Shown: positions 51,940 to 62,667, counted from the stretch's first letter. The stretch is DNA of 64,000 bases from Prorocentrum cordatum (GCA_963575745.1 CAUYUJ010019948.1:700633-764632), one strand, 5' to 3'. Numbers and translations are program-made. The notes: generated from the sequence alone by a model not told the origin.

Positions 51940-52663
51940 CAGTTCCACGAGGCCCTGGCGCCGCTTCTCATACATCCCGTCGTGATCCGAAGCATTCCCC
52001 AGCCACGCGCACGGGGCTCGCAGCTGCTGCCCCTCGCCGAGCGACGCGGCGTCGCAATCCTCGCGCACGGCGTGCCTCACGCGCCCAGGTGTCGCTGCGC
52101 TTGGGCTTGGGCTTCTGCGTCCTCCTCCTCCTCCCCCTCCTCCTCCTCATCCTTCTCCTCCTCGGACTGCTCGTCGCCACGGCTGGCTTCCCGTGCAAGC
52201 AAGTGATGGGGCATCCGCGCAGCCCGTGGAAGACGCGGCGGGGCTGCAGTGCGGCAGCAGCGTGGGAAAGGTCCGAGCCCGAGCTGCAGCCAGCGAGCGC
52301 CCGGTCCGCGACGGAAAGTCCGCGCTGCGGCAAAGCGACGTCGGAGGGCCTCGTCGTCGTCGTCATCGGAGGCGCCTCCGCCCTGGCTCCGACGCGCGAA
52401 GGGGAGGCGTGGAGCGATCCTCCACGCCTCAGCCCGAGCCCCCCCCACGCCCCACCCCAGGCCTTGCCCGGCGTCCAGCGGGGGACGTCGGGTCGGGTCA
52501 GCTGGGGGGTGCTCCCAGCACCTCCCATCTGTCCGGCGTCGGCGGGTGAGCATCTCGGGAAGCCCCGTCCTGCACGGGGGGGGGGGGCGGATCCCCAGAC
52601 CAGCCCGCGGACTGGGGGCGCCCCAGGGCCTGAGCAGCACTTGGCAATAATTACGTTGCTACG
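51940..52663. other. GC-rich, no recognisable gene
   Basis: Contains a (TCC)n patch (52120-52165) and a G-run near 52577. Open frames on both strands are compositional. Confidence 0.4.
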
Positions 52664-53242
52664 TTGCTCGCGGAAGAAAATATCGTTGGGAAAAGGTGGA
52701 GCAAGAGGACGCTGGCGATGCAGTTCTCATGGCACGGCGAGAGGAGTCTTCAAGGGCTGGTTGAGTGCGAGATTGAAGTAGCCAATGTACCCTCGATTGT
52801 TGCCCGAACATTTGTGGTCTTCACAGGGGAATGGCAGTCAGTGGGGCGTTTGCATCTGCCTCGGTTGTTCACCTCGGCACCGCAGCAGCTTGCTCAGCAA
52901 GTCGCCCTTGGCCACAGGACAATGCCAAAGCCAAGAAGAGCAAGAAGCCAGAGAAGAAGCCAGTCAAAAGCAAGGGTAAAGAGAAGGACACGGCGAAGGA
53001 TAAGGACTGCTTCTTTTGTGCGTAGCGCTCCGTCCTCTTGGCCACGGTGCACGGCTTGTTTGGACAGCGCCTCTTCATCGCAGCCTCCTCAGCGCAGTGC
53101 CATTTCATGGCAGGTACTTTGCCGCGCTTTTGATGTGTCATACCTCGAGTTTGTTATGCCTCATCATTGGTCTCTCCACCTCGCCTCGTCGAGGCCTGAA
53201 TACATGGAACAACCAAACCATACACGGACGCACCAACACTGA
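52664..53242 (+). pseudogene. Unrecognised Lys-rich coding remnant, two frames
   Basis: Frame from 52664: QFSWHGERSLQGLVECEIEV, ARTFVVFTGEW. From about 52831 another frame reads SKKPEKKPVKSKGKEKDTAK, then DCFFCA and a TAG, and resumes with LLATVHGLFGQRLFIAASS. The Lys/Pro/Glu block is typical of dinoflagellate basic linkers. No domain assigned; the frame change and stop suggest a decayed copy. Confidence 0.3.
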
Positions 53243-53604
53243 CGACGCGGACGAGGATTTTGTTTCCGCTTCCGCTGCCTGCAGCACGCGATGATCCCCT
53301 TTTTTCGTCATTCTACTCATCCGTCTCCTTCCTCTCCCCTCTGCGGAGGAGGATGATTGAGTAGCACCATGGGGGATAGTTAATCAGGAATAGACGGCGC
53401 ATGGCGGGCAGAACAGGGAGCGTAGGAAGTCGCAATGGTGAGGACTCAACTTTCAAGTACAGCCTATAGGAGAACAGCCAGGGGAACGCCCTGCTGTCTG
53501 AACCTGTGCGTGTTGTTGAGTGGCCCGAACTCTGGTCGGTACAAGCGGAGGCTCCTGTTGCGACGGAGGGCATCCAGCATATTCCAGAGTAGAGCCACCC
53601 TCCA

Positions 53605-53655
53605 GGCGAAGGCGAAGGCGAAGGAGAAGGCGAAGGCGAAGGCGAAGGAGAGGGC
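53605..53655. repeat. GGCGAA hexamer minisatellite
   Basis: GGCGAAGGCGAAGGAGAAGG repeats of about eight units. Confidence 0.95.
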
Positions 53656-53726
53656 GGGCAATGGGGTTCCCATTCCGCGACCCAGTCCATCGAAGTCAAA
53701 CCATCTGCATAAGCATAAGCTGTCGG

Positions 53727-53865
53727 AGCTCCTCGCGGATTTCTCGGGGTGGCTGTGGGCCCCCCACGGCGGCGCCTCCCGCGCCGCTCCTGGCGCGCTC
53801 CATGCAGCGCGTCGGGCAGGGGCTCTGGCGCAGATCCAACCCTTCCGCGCGGACCTCTCGAAAGT
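53727..53865. mobile_element. GC foldback element, copy 4
   Basis: GGAGCTCCTCGCGGATTTCT at the left, GGCGGCGCC and GCGCCGCTCC at the centre, and CGCGCGGACCTCTCGAAAG at the right. Confidence 0.75.
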
Positions 53866-54675
53866 GTGCGTCGTACGTTTGTGCGTGTTCTGCTTCGAGA
53901 TTGAGGGCCCGTTCCAGAAGCGAGTCCACTCACCCCCCTCCTCAGCCTCCCGAGCTCTCCCTCGTGGCTTCACGCATCGAGGGGGGGTGGACCGAGAGGC
54001 AGCGGGATCTGGGGAGGGGGTCGGTCCTCGTTCTACGCGCCAATCCCAGCCCCTCTCCACTTGCCTCCCTCGAGGAATGTTGCTTTGCGTCTTCGGGGGA
54101 CCTCTCCTGCCTGTAAATTGCGGTCTTCTCGTGAACTCCGACGTGGGTTCGACGCGAATTGGACGTAATTTCGACGTGGATCGACACGGATGCGGCACGG
54201 ATTCGACTCGTTCGACATGGATTCGATACGGATGCGACATGGATGGTTGGGTATACACCGAATTTGGTCGTGGTCCATGCCGGCCGTCGCCAGTTCGCGA
54301 GAATGATCCACAAGTTGGCGATGACCAAGATGGACGATGACCAAGGTCGGTGCCCCCGTCTCCGTTGGCCATTGCCATCGTTTTTGTCTCCCCACTGGAC
54401 CTGTTGTCGTAGTACAAGTCTCCAGGAGGAGAAGGAGCAGGTCGGCGGCAAGGACAGGGCGGTCTCCTCCCTTCCTCCACATGCGCGCGACGGTAATTCG
54501 GATTACCTGGCTAACGCTGTCGCCGTGCGGTATCGAGTCCGAGGAGGAGGTGGCCGGATAGAGCACGGAGCAGTGTCGCGGGCCTTCTCCATCGGGTTCT
54601 TGTAGTGCTCGCCTGAAACATTTGTTCGGTGAGTCAAAGATGGGGTCCTGAGGGGGCTGGGATCTCGAGGACGCG
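53866..54675. other. Degenerate 11-12 bp TTCGACGTGGA repeats; no gene
   Basis: 54135-54250 repeats TTCGACGTGGATCGACACGG-like units. The remainder shows only overlapping compositional frames on both strands. Confidence 0.5.
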
Positions 54676-54908
54676 GTGCGAGGTTGTTGTTGTTGTTGTT
54701 GGTGCTGTTGTTGTTGTTGTTGTTGTTATTGTTGTTGTTGCTGTTGCTGGTGCTGTTGCTGTTGTTGTTGTTGCTGTTGCTGCTGCTGTTGTTGTTGTTG
54801 GTGGTGGTGTTGTTGTTGTTGTTGTTGTTGTTGCTGTTGTTGTTGTTGTTGTTGTTGGTGTTGGTGTTGTTGTCGTCGTTGTTGTTGTTGTTGTTGTTGT
54901 TGTTGTAG

Positions 54909-54964
<56 letters not shown>

Positions 54965-54965
54965 C
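54676..54965. repeat. (GTT)n microsatellite
   Basis: About 290 bases of TTGTTGTTG with scattered CTG and GGT variants. Poly-Val, poly-Cys, poly-Leu and poly-Asn/Gln frames are artefacts. Confidence 0.97.
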
Positions 54966-54984
54966 GGCGTCGTCCCCCCGGCGA

Positions 54985-55165
54985 CCCTGCCCACCACCCA
55001 CCCTCGACTCACCCCGCGACCAGCCCACGACCCACCCGCGACCCACCCGCGACCCACCCGCGACCCACCCGCGACCCTGCCCACCACCCACCCGCAACCC
55101 ACCCGCGACTCACCCGCGACCCAGCCGCGACCCACCCACGAACTTCCCGCGACCAACCCCGCGAC
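54985..55165. repeat. 11-bp CGCGACCCACC minisatellite
   Basis: CCCGCGACCCACCCGCGACC units, mostly 11 bp, with CCTGCCCACCACC variants dividing two blocks. Confidence 0.93.
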
Positions 55166-55439
55166 CACCCATTTTGCGTTAACGAAACCGGCACTTGCGG
55201 CGGGCCCGATGTACAATTCGTAGCAAGTTAGGCCCTCGCGGCGTTTTTCAAAGCTTCGCAGACCGCAGACGTCCCCGCCGCTCCCTCATTCTTATCCGCT
55301 TTTGCGGGGTGCTACGTACTATCGAAGACGCCTACGGCGAATCACCGCCGCCCCCTGCCTTTGTGGAAGCGCCTATGTGGCCGAACGTTGAGGCCAGACC
55401 TGCCAAGCCATCGGACCATGTGTTCCCCGAATCGGTTTG

Positions 55440-56205
55440 GAAAGCCTTCGGGGAACACGTGAGCGTCTTGATGGTCATCGTCGCCGTCTTGGAGGCCTCT
55501 TGGGCGATCTTTCGGCGATCTTTGGGGGCTCTTGGGCCGTGTCGGGCCGTCGGAAGGCCGAAAAAAGGGAAATGCCCAAATCCATCAAAAACCTTGGGAA
55601 AATCAGTGATTTTGGCATCTTTTGGCCTTCCTGGAGGCCCTCTTGGGGGCCTCTTGGGCCCTTTTGGGCCAGCTTCGAGCCAACTTCGGCCATCTTGGTG
55701 GGTTCCTGGCACGTCTGACGCCGTCGGGAGCCGTTTTGGGGGCCTTTCTGGGCCAACGGGGGACCCTCTTGGGGCGCTCCAGGGCCGTCTTGGAGGCCAT
55801 CTTGGGCGTCTTGGAGGCCATCTTGGGCGTGTTGGAGGCCTCTTGGGCCCTCTTGGGGCCCTCTAGGGGCCATCTTGGAGGCCACTTGGGCCATCATGGG
55901 GCTCTCTTGGGGGCCTCTTGGGCGATCTTGGGGGCTTCTTGGGCCGTCTTGAGCCGTCGGAGAGCCGAAAAGGCGCAAATGCCAAAATCCTTCAAAAACC
56001 AAGGGAAAATCAATGATTTTGGCCTCTTCGGACTCTCCTGGAGGACCTCTTGGAGGCCTCTTGGGCCGTCTGGGAGGCCTCTGGGGGGCCTCTTGGGCCG
56101 TCTTGGGCCGTCTTGGACTCTCTTGGGCCGTTTTGGAGGCCGTCTTGGACCATCTCGGGCGGACTTGGAGGCCATCTTGGGCCATCTTCGCGATTTTTAC
56201 CTAAC
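55440..56205 (+). repeat. CTTGG-family dispersed element, two internal modules
   Basis: The body carries the GCCGAAAAGGCG / AAATCAATGATTTTGGCCTC module twice (55555-55620 and 55962-56025), so this copy is probably two fused or tandem elements. Confidence 0.85.
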
Positions 56206-56319
56206 AGCGAAGACTGATAGGGTTTCTAGTGGGATCAAAAGAGAGCAGCAGATCACTCCACAGGGGGGTCCGGGCAGGTGTTGGGAGTTGCCGGGCGGCA
56301 GGTGCCGGGCTCGTTTTTC

Positions 56320-56825
56320 ACCAACAGTCACACACTTCGTGCTCTTCGACTTCCCAGAACTCCATTCCCAGGCCACATTCTCAATACCCGGATGCAACAG
56401 TCACACACTTCGTGCTCTTCGAGATCCCAGAACGCCATTCCCGGGCCACATTTAGAATAACCGGATGCAACAGTCACACACTTCGTGCTCTTCGAGTTCC
56501 CAGAACTCCATTCCCGGGCCACATTCTGGAAGGGCCGGATGCAACAGTCACACACTTCGTGCTCTTCGAGTTCCCAGAACTCCATTCCCGGGCCACATTT
56601 TGGATGCCCGGAGCCAACTGTAGGCCACTTCGTGCTCTTCGAGTCTTCGAGTCCCAGAACTCCATTCCCGGGCCACATTTTGAATGCCCGGAGCCAACTG
56701 TAGGCCACTTCGTGCTCTTCGAGTTCCCAGAACTCCATTCCCGGGCCACATTTTGAATGCCCGTAGCCAACTGTAGGCAACTTCGTGCTCTTCGACTTCC
56801 CAGAACTCCCATTCCTGGGCCACAT
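56320..56825. repeat. 73-bp minisatellite, about seven units
   Basis: Units starting AGTCACACACTTCGTGCTCT or ACTGTAGGCCACTTCGTGCT and containing CAGAACTCCATTCCCGGGCC begin at 56326, 56399, 56472, 56546 and onward. The first four spacings are 73, 73 and 74, so no frame is kept. Confidence 0.95.
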
Positions 56826-56834
56826 TTTCAGCAG

Positions 56835-57625
56835 GGGCAAGAGCACGACGAGGAGGAGGACGAGCAAGACCAGGAGGACGAGGACGAGCAGGAGCAGGAC
56901 GAGGAGCAGGAGGAGCAGGAGAAGAAGGACGAGCAGGAGGAGGAGGAGGACGAGCAGGAGGAGGAGGACGACCAGGAGGAGGAGGACGACCAGGAAGAGG
57001 AGGAGGAGGAGGAGGAGGAGGAGGAGGAGGAGGGGAGGGGAGGAGTACCGAGGAGGAGGAGGAGGAGGAGGAGGAGGAGGAGGAAAGAGGAGGAGGAGGA
57101 GGAGGAGGAGGAGGAGGACGAGGACGAGGAGGAGGAGGATGGGGGGGGAGAGTACCAGGAGGAGGAGAACGAGGACCACCGGAGGAGGAGGAGGAGGAGG
57201 AGGAGGAGGAGGAGGAGGAGGAGGAGGAGAGAACACCAGGAGGAGGAGGACGAGCAAGACGAGGAGGACGAGAACGAGGACGACCAGGAAGAGGAGGAGG
57301 AGGAGGAGGAGGGGAGGGGGAGGACTACCAGGAGGAGGAGGAGGAGGAGGAGGAGGAAGAGGAGGAGGAGGACGAGGAGGAGGAGGAGGAGGAGGACGAG
57401 GAGGAGGAGGGGGGGGGAGAGCACCAGGAGGAGGAGAACGAGGACCACCAGGAGGAGGAGGAGGAGGAGGAGGAGGAGGAGGAGGAGGAGGAGAGAGCAC
57501 CAGGAGGAGGAGGACGAGCAAGACGAGGAGGACGAGAACGAGGACGAGCAGGAGGAGAGGAGGAGGAGGAGGAGGAGGAGGAGGAGGAGCAGGAGAAAGA
57601 GGAGGAGGAGGAGGAGGCAGGCTGA
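56835..57625. repeat. (GGA)n / GACGAG purine tract
   Basis: About 790 bases of GAGGAGGAGG with GACGAGCAGGAG interruptions, the longest purine tract in the window. Frames up to 397 codons on both strands are artefacts. Confidence 0.95.
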
Positions 57626-57879
57626 GGCTGAGGCTGTGACTGCGACTGCCGTTGCCGCTGCGACTGTCATCGCGAATGCGACTACGACTGCGAGAACAGC
57701 AGAATTCGACAACTGGATTTTCATCTGAATCTTAAGGGGAATGCTTTCAGATATGCTTCTACACATCGCTGTTAGGTTGCTTTGCCGGGATAATTTGAGG
57801 ATGTCCCGAGCGAAACGGCCGTTTTTGGGCACGGTGGCGGGACGGGCCGGAGCCCACTAGGGAGTTCTTTTGGAAAAAG

Positions 57880-58385
57880 AACCAAAACCAAAACCTGAAA
57901 CATCCAGCACGCCGTGCACCCCTGCAAGCAGGGGGCGGCGGACTACAGGCCTTCGGCCCCTCCCGCCATCGTGCCTGCGTTTTGCGTATGAAGCCTATTG
58001 GTTGTTCGGTGGAATATCGTGGGATGCCTCTCAGGGGCCTCTTGGAGACAGTTCGGAGGCCTCTTGGGAGCCCTTGTGGGTCCTCTTAGGGGGGCCTGGG
58101 CGCTTCTTGGGGCCTGTTGGGGGCCTCCTGGGGCCGAGCGCTCGGATTGTCGGCTCGTGTTCCCTCTCTGGGGCGCCTTTTGAGGCCGTCTTGGGGCGTT
58201 CTTGGGCCGTTTCGGGGGCGCTCTCAGGCCGTCGCGGACATTCCATGATGTTTGCCTCCTGGGGCCCTCCTGGGAGAGGCCACTTGGAGGCTTCTTGGGG
58301 CGTCTTGAAGGACTCTTGGGCCATCTTGAGGCCATCTTGGGCGTCTTGGAGCGATCTTTCGTCGACTCGGGTCCACTCCGTGCCC
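57880..58385 (+). repeat. CTTGG-family dispersed element
   Basis: Modules CCAGCACGCCGTGCACCCC then GGGGGCGGCGGA and CCCTCCCGCCATCGTGCCTG (57902-57975), GTCGGCTCGTGTTCCCTCTC (58149) and CATGATGTTTGCCTCCTGGG (58243) match the 30-kb copy in order. Confidence 0.82.
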
Positions 58386-59284
58386 ATAGTCGGGGATGGG
58401 CAGACCTCCTACCCTGACAAGTCGATTGGCGAATTGGCCGTTTCCAGTTCGCGAGAGGGCGTCGCGGCCGTCATTCTTGCGGGTCCAGGTCCGTTTTGTT
58501 TCGGCCCCAGGCCGTTTTCACTAAAGGGAGGTTTACTAAAGGGAGGTTTGTCCACCGCCAGCACAGGCACGGTTGCGGATATGCTCGGCTCGGACGCACG
58601 CATCTGAGGATGGCACATAATACCAGTATGTTCTCGTGCGTCCCAGTGGAGGGCACAAGTGGGTGTGGAGAAAAACCAGATGGCCGTAGGTAGACAGGCT
58701 AACAGCGATGAAGGCAACAGCGACGTAGGTCTCGGTATTGTAAGTGGGCGTGGCCAAACTCAGTGTCAAGAGAGGCCTGCTCGTGATTTCCTACACTGAG
58801 TTCTGCGTGAGTTCGGCGTCGCAAAAACATATTCCCAACATCGCCGTTCACCAACCTCGCCATGAGCGGGGCATTGGGACAGGTCTGCCGCGCCTGCCTC
58901 GGCCGCGTCGTGCTGGATCCTACCCCGCATGCTCGCAAGCAGGCCCACATTGACATCCCTGGCCTCTCTGGATGCCAATGAGGGATCATTTGACACAGGC
59001 ACGCCGAATCACCGATTTCAAGAAAACTTGGGAGCGCATTGGAAGTGGAGTGGAAGACGGACGCCCAGGATCAAAATGAAGGTGTGGGGGAATCCGGAGA
59101 TGTGTGTCTACCTGCATTTGTGTGTATAAGTGAGTGCGTGTGTATGCTTGTTTTTCTCTGTGTGTGTGTGTGTGTGTGTGTCCCTGGGCGCCTGCAAACG
59201 CGCCCTCCCGCGTGGCGACCTCCAGCGAGAGGGGGCCTCTCGCTACCGAGCGGCAGGAGACGTTGGCCTCCTCCGACAAAACAC
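58386..59284. other. No recognisable gene; GT microsatellite
   Basis: A (TG)n run at 59158-59180. A GGGAGGTTTACTAAAGGGAG tandem (58525-58550). Open frames carry no motif. Confidence 0.45.
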
Positions 59285-59408
59285 GAGGCCTCCTCCTCCT
59301 CCTCCTCCTCCTTCTCCTCGTCCTCCTCCTCCTCCTCCTCCTCCTCCTCCTCCTCCTCCTCCTCCTCCTCCCTCTCCTCCCCCCCCCCCCTCCTCCTCCT
59401 CTTCCTAC
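59285..59408. repeat. (CCT)n tract
   Basis: TCCTCCTCCTCC with a C10 run. Confidence 0.95.
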
Positions 59409-59578
59409 CGAAATCTCCGAGGGCCTCCAGAGGCCGCGTGAAGTCCGAAAAGAGACAACCATCACGTAAAACCACATGGGTATTCGATCGTCGAACCGCC
59501 TGTGGTAGAAACGAGGGCGGCTCTCCGCCGGTGGAGGCCAGTGCGGCGGCAGTCAGAGAAGCGCACCAAGAGACGACC

Positions 59579-59752
59579 TCCTTGGGTTCAGTCGGGCACG
59601 CCCTCCCACAGGAGGAATATTCAAAAATAGTAACATAGTTCGGGGACGATGTTTTGATCATTGTTTGACCTTTTGGTTTGGACATTTTTGAGTATTTTTA
59701 ATTTTTCGCCCCAAATCCCCCTGTAAGGGACAGGCCCCACCAAGTTCTTGGG
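59579..59752. mobile_element. hAT-like MITE, family 1 copy C with imperfect target duplication
   Basis: The element is about 59587-59744 (158 bp). Left TCGGGCACGCCCTCCCACAG, right CCCCCTGTAAGGGACAGGCC. Flanks TCCTTGGG (59579-59586) and TTCTTGGG (59745-59752) match at 7 of 8 positions, and the spacing from duplication to TIR core is five bases on both sides, as in copy A. Interior GGGGACGATGTTTTGATC matches copy A. Confidence 0.85.
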
Positions 59753-59827
59753 GTGGGGGGGGGGGGCAGGACTGCCAGAGCGGGGGGTGCACATCTGGAG
59801 CAAAGGCCAGGGGGGCCACAAAGACAA

Positions 59828-59968
59828 ACTTATGGCACTCCGTGCGGATTTCTTGAATCCGCTGGGCCCCCCCCTGGCGGCGCCTCTGGCGCCGCCCCTG
59901 GCGCGCTCCGCGCGCCGGGGCGGGGGGGCCCCGCGCGGATCCAAGAAGTCCGCGCGGAGCGCCAAAAG
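59828..59968. mobile_element. GC foldback element, best copy
   Basis: Outer arms AACTTATGGCACTCCGTGCG and GCGCGGAGCGCCAAAAGTTT are inverted, then GGATTTCTTGAATCCGC / GCGGATCCAAGAAGTCC, then GGGCCCCCC / GGGGGGCCCC, around GGCGGCGCCTCTGGCGCCGC. Almost the whole ~140 bases is one imperfect palindrome. Confidence 0.88.
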
Positions 59969-61049
59969 TTTATTTTCATGGCGTTGTTTGTTTCTTCTTA
60001 TTCGTAAGTTTCTTCTTGTCCTCTTCTACAAAGACAAGGGGGAATAGGCTCTCGGATGGATGCATCGACCCCCGATCGCCCTCCGATCGCCGATGGGGGG
60101 CCAGATAGCCCGCCCTCCTCAGACCCCCTATTCTCCGAGCCGTGCGGACTGGTTTTCGGGGGCCTGTCTCCGATCTCTCGGAGACGGTATCGCTGATTCC
60201 AGGTCGACGTATCCCCTCCCGAGCCGGTCCCCCCTGACGCTGCCCATCATCGCAGCGTCCTTCCGATCCGTTCTCCCGCCGCCCTCGTCCGGCTTGCAGC
60301 CTCCAGCCTTCAGCCAGGAAGACCCTCGCGCGAGGCAGAGTTCTGCAGGGTGTGGGCAGGTCACGGCCTCGCGCGCCTTGCCCAAACCAGGCCCAGGCGC
60401 ACGCTCTTCGCAGCACGCGCCTGCACCGGCGCCTCGCCCGCTCGCCCTCCCTCTCCCAGCCCCCGCCCTTCTCCTCCCTCCGCCCTTCCCGGTTGCTCCG
60501 CGTGGCGGCCGGAGGGCGCAGCCGAGGGCCGCAAGGGACGTCCTTCCCTGACTGCGACAGGGAGGGATCGCCCCGATCGAGTCCAGTCCTTCCTGCCATC
60601 CCCCCCTTTCCCCTCCCACCTTGCCCTCCCTTGCCCCCTCCCCCTCTGTCTGCCCCCCTTTCCAGGGTCCATTTCGATCCGATCGGTCCGATTCGGTATC
60701 GGCTCTGGTTGGCCCGATGCCTGCTTGGCGCTGTTGTTCATCCTGTCGCCGACGATCGGATTAGGTACCGAGTCCGAGCCGATGCCGTCCGATTCGATGC
60801 ACGTTCCGACCCGTTCCGATATCCCGATTCGTTGCTGATCGTTTTCGCCTTCCTCCCGTGCCTCGTCCATCCCCCCCCCTTCTTGGCGGTGGTTGGTTGG
60901 TCGCAGAGCAGGGCGCGACACAAACACTGCCGAGACTGCTCTTGAGCCTCGAGCTCCACGCTCGTAGCTCCCCTCACCGGGGGGGGGAGCCCAGGCGGCG
61001 CTGGGGAGCATGACGCTTCCTCCTGCCGAGTCGACCCGATCCCCCCTCA
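59969..61049. other. GC-rich, no recognisable gene
   Basis: Degenerate TTCGATCCGATCGGTCCG repeats at 60668-60830; overlapping compositional frames otherwise. Confidence 0.4.
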
Positions 61050-61205
61050 GGCCCGTCCTCCTCCTCCTCCTCCTCCTCCTCCACCTCCTCCTCTCTCTTT
61101 CGCTCGTCTCCTCCTCCTCCTCCTCCTCCTCCTCCTCCTCCTCCTCCTCCTCCTCCTCCTCCTCCTCCTCCTCCTCCTCCTCCTCCTCCTCCCCCTCCCC
61201 CCCGG
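61050..61205. repeat. (TCC)n tract
   Basis: About 150 bases of CTCCTCCTCC. Confidence 0.95.
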
Positions 61206-61459
61206 ACGCTGGGCCGAGGAGAAGGAGAAGGAGAAGGAGAGGGCCCGCCAGCGAAGCCGGTCGGGCCCCCCCCTGGCCGCGGGCCTCTCCGCGGCTGCCA
61301 GGGTTCGGTCGAGTCGGGCCCGGCCCTTTTGCAGGAGGAGTGCTTCACACCAGTCAAACAGCAGTCGGGGGACGGGGGGAAGACGACGGTTCGATCATTT
61401 GAGGGTCCTCTTGGATAGTTTTGTTTCCTGTTTTTTTTTGTGCCTCCGAAGTCCGCGTG

Positions 61460-61639
61460 TACAGTCGGGGCGCTGAAGAAGGAACCCTTTTCGTTGGGGA
61501 GGGGCTCCGCGTTCCTTAAGTGTTTCACAGCTTGCCGCAGGTTTCCCTTAGGTTTCCGATAGGAAATCGAAGTTCAGTTTATGGAAAAGAGGGGCCTCGT
61601 TCCTTATTTGGGGTTCCTTAGGTCAACGCCCCGACTGTA
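61460..61639. mobile_element. mariner-like MITE with TA duplication
   Basis: TA, then CAGTCGGGGCGCTGAAGAAG at the left; GGTCAACGCCCCGACTG, then TA at the right. Inverted ends of about 28 bp extend to GGAACCC / GGGGTTCC. The CAGT terminus inside a TA duplication is the Tc1/mariner signature. The element is 176 bp (61462-61637) without an ORF. Confidence 0.9.
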
Positions 61640-61815
61640 GGAGGATATGCCCGACCTAACTGCCAGGGCGATCCCTCGCGGGCGTGCGCCGGCTGCTGCC
61701 CTGCCCCGATCCGCGGCCTCGCGGGCGGGGCCCCCGGTCCGCGACCCTTCTCGGGGCATGGGCTCCTGGCGTTGCGTTTCTGTTCGTTCCAGGCGTCGTG
61801 GTTCTTCGACTACTC

Positions 61816-61980
61816 GTAAGAGTGACCTTTCGCCGGAGTGACCTTTGGTGCGGGCTCATCGGGCTCCCCACGATCGCCGAGCGCGATGCGATATAAGCGG
61901 CCCGCGCCCTTGGATTTTGGTTCCCTCGCGCCCCCAAAAGCTGCGCACCAAAGGTCACTCTTACCCAGGGTCACTCTTAC
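61816..61980. mobile_element. MITE with ~37-bp GTAAGAGTGACC inverted ends
   Basis: It starts GTAAGAGTGACCTTTCGCCG and ends CCCAGGGTCACTCTTAC. Both arms contain a second AGTGACCTTTGGTGCG / CGCACCAAAGGTCACT, so each TIR has a doubled motif. 165 bp, no ORF. No clear target duplication. Confidence 0.85.
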
Positions 61981-62149
61981 GCCTAGCCGAGTTTTTGCTG
62001 GGGGGAGGGAAGGCCCGGGGCCCTCACATCTCGATCCGGCTCGAAGGATGACAGGATCATGGGGTTTGAGGTTCCGGGCGTTTAATCTTGCATGTTCTAT
62101 GTTTTCGGCGTGTCGGATCTCAGGGTCAACGCAAACCGGGGTCAGTCAG

Positions 62150-62240
62150 TAAGCGCGGGATCTTGCAGGATCCTGCAGGGGCGCATGGACCCCGGCTTGC
62201 GTGCAGGATCTTGCAGGATATTGCAGGATTCTGCAGGGCC
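62150..62240. repeat. CTTGCAGGATCCTGCAGG short repeats
   Basis: GATCTTGCAGGATCCTGCAG, GATCTTGCAGGATATTGCAG and GGATTCTGCAGGG repeat within 90 bases. Palindromic AGGATCCT cores. Confidence 0.75.
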
Positions 62241-62359
62241 CGACTGACCCGGGTCTGAATTGAGCGGGGTCAGTTGAGCCCTGACCCGCGGATGCGGAAG
62301 GTTGTTTCGCGAATGTTTCGCGCGGACCGTTCTTTCAACGGAGGGAGGCACTGATACCG

Positions 62360-62490
62360 CCACCTTTTCCTCGCTTTCGCGTCTGTGGGCCTCCTGAGAG
62401 GCCTTCGTCGCCACCCCCTGATTCGCCTCGACATTCTGCTCAGAACGCACCCCCAGGAGTCCAGGAGAGTTCCCGTGAGTAGCGATATCG
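62360..62490. repeat. GATTCGCCTCGAMATTCTG dispersed repeat, copy 2
   Basis: Aligns with 50536-50660 (CCTCCTGAGAGGCCTTCGTC, GATTCGCCTCGACATTCTGC, TCAGAACGCAC, GAGTAGCGATATCGG). Confidence 0.75.
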
Positions 62491-62667
62491 GCACATGCTT
62501 GCTCCGCCAGTATCCGTGCGACCGCGCATCCACGGGACTGCGCCCTGGTTTCCAGACCGCGAGGGCACCGATACGGTCATGTGCGCCGCCCGTGCGTCCC
62601 TTCCTGTTACGGTTTCGGTCTGCGCGCAGACGGCCTCAACAGGCCCCCCGAGCCACCCGTGGCGATC

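Noticed and set aside
56760-56785. Spliced leader match at CCGTAGCCAACTGTAGG
   Set aside because: Only the first eight bases agree with the leader, and the site is part of the 73-bp minisatellite.
56757-57728. Glu/Asp-rich 323-codon ORF as an acidic protein
   Set aside because: Entirely a GGA/GACGAG purine tract; all frames on both strands are open and low complexity.
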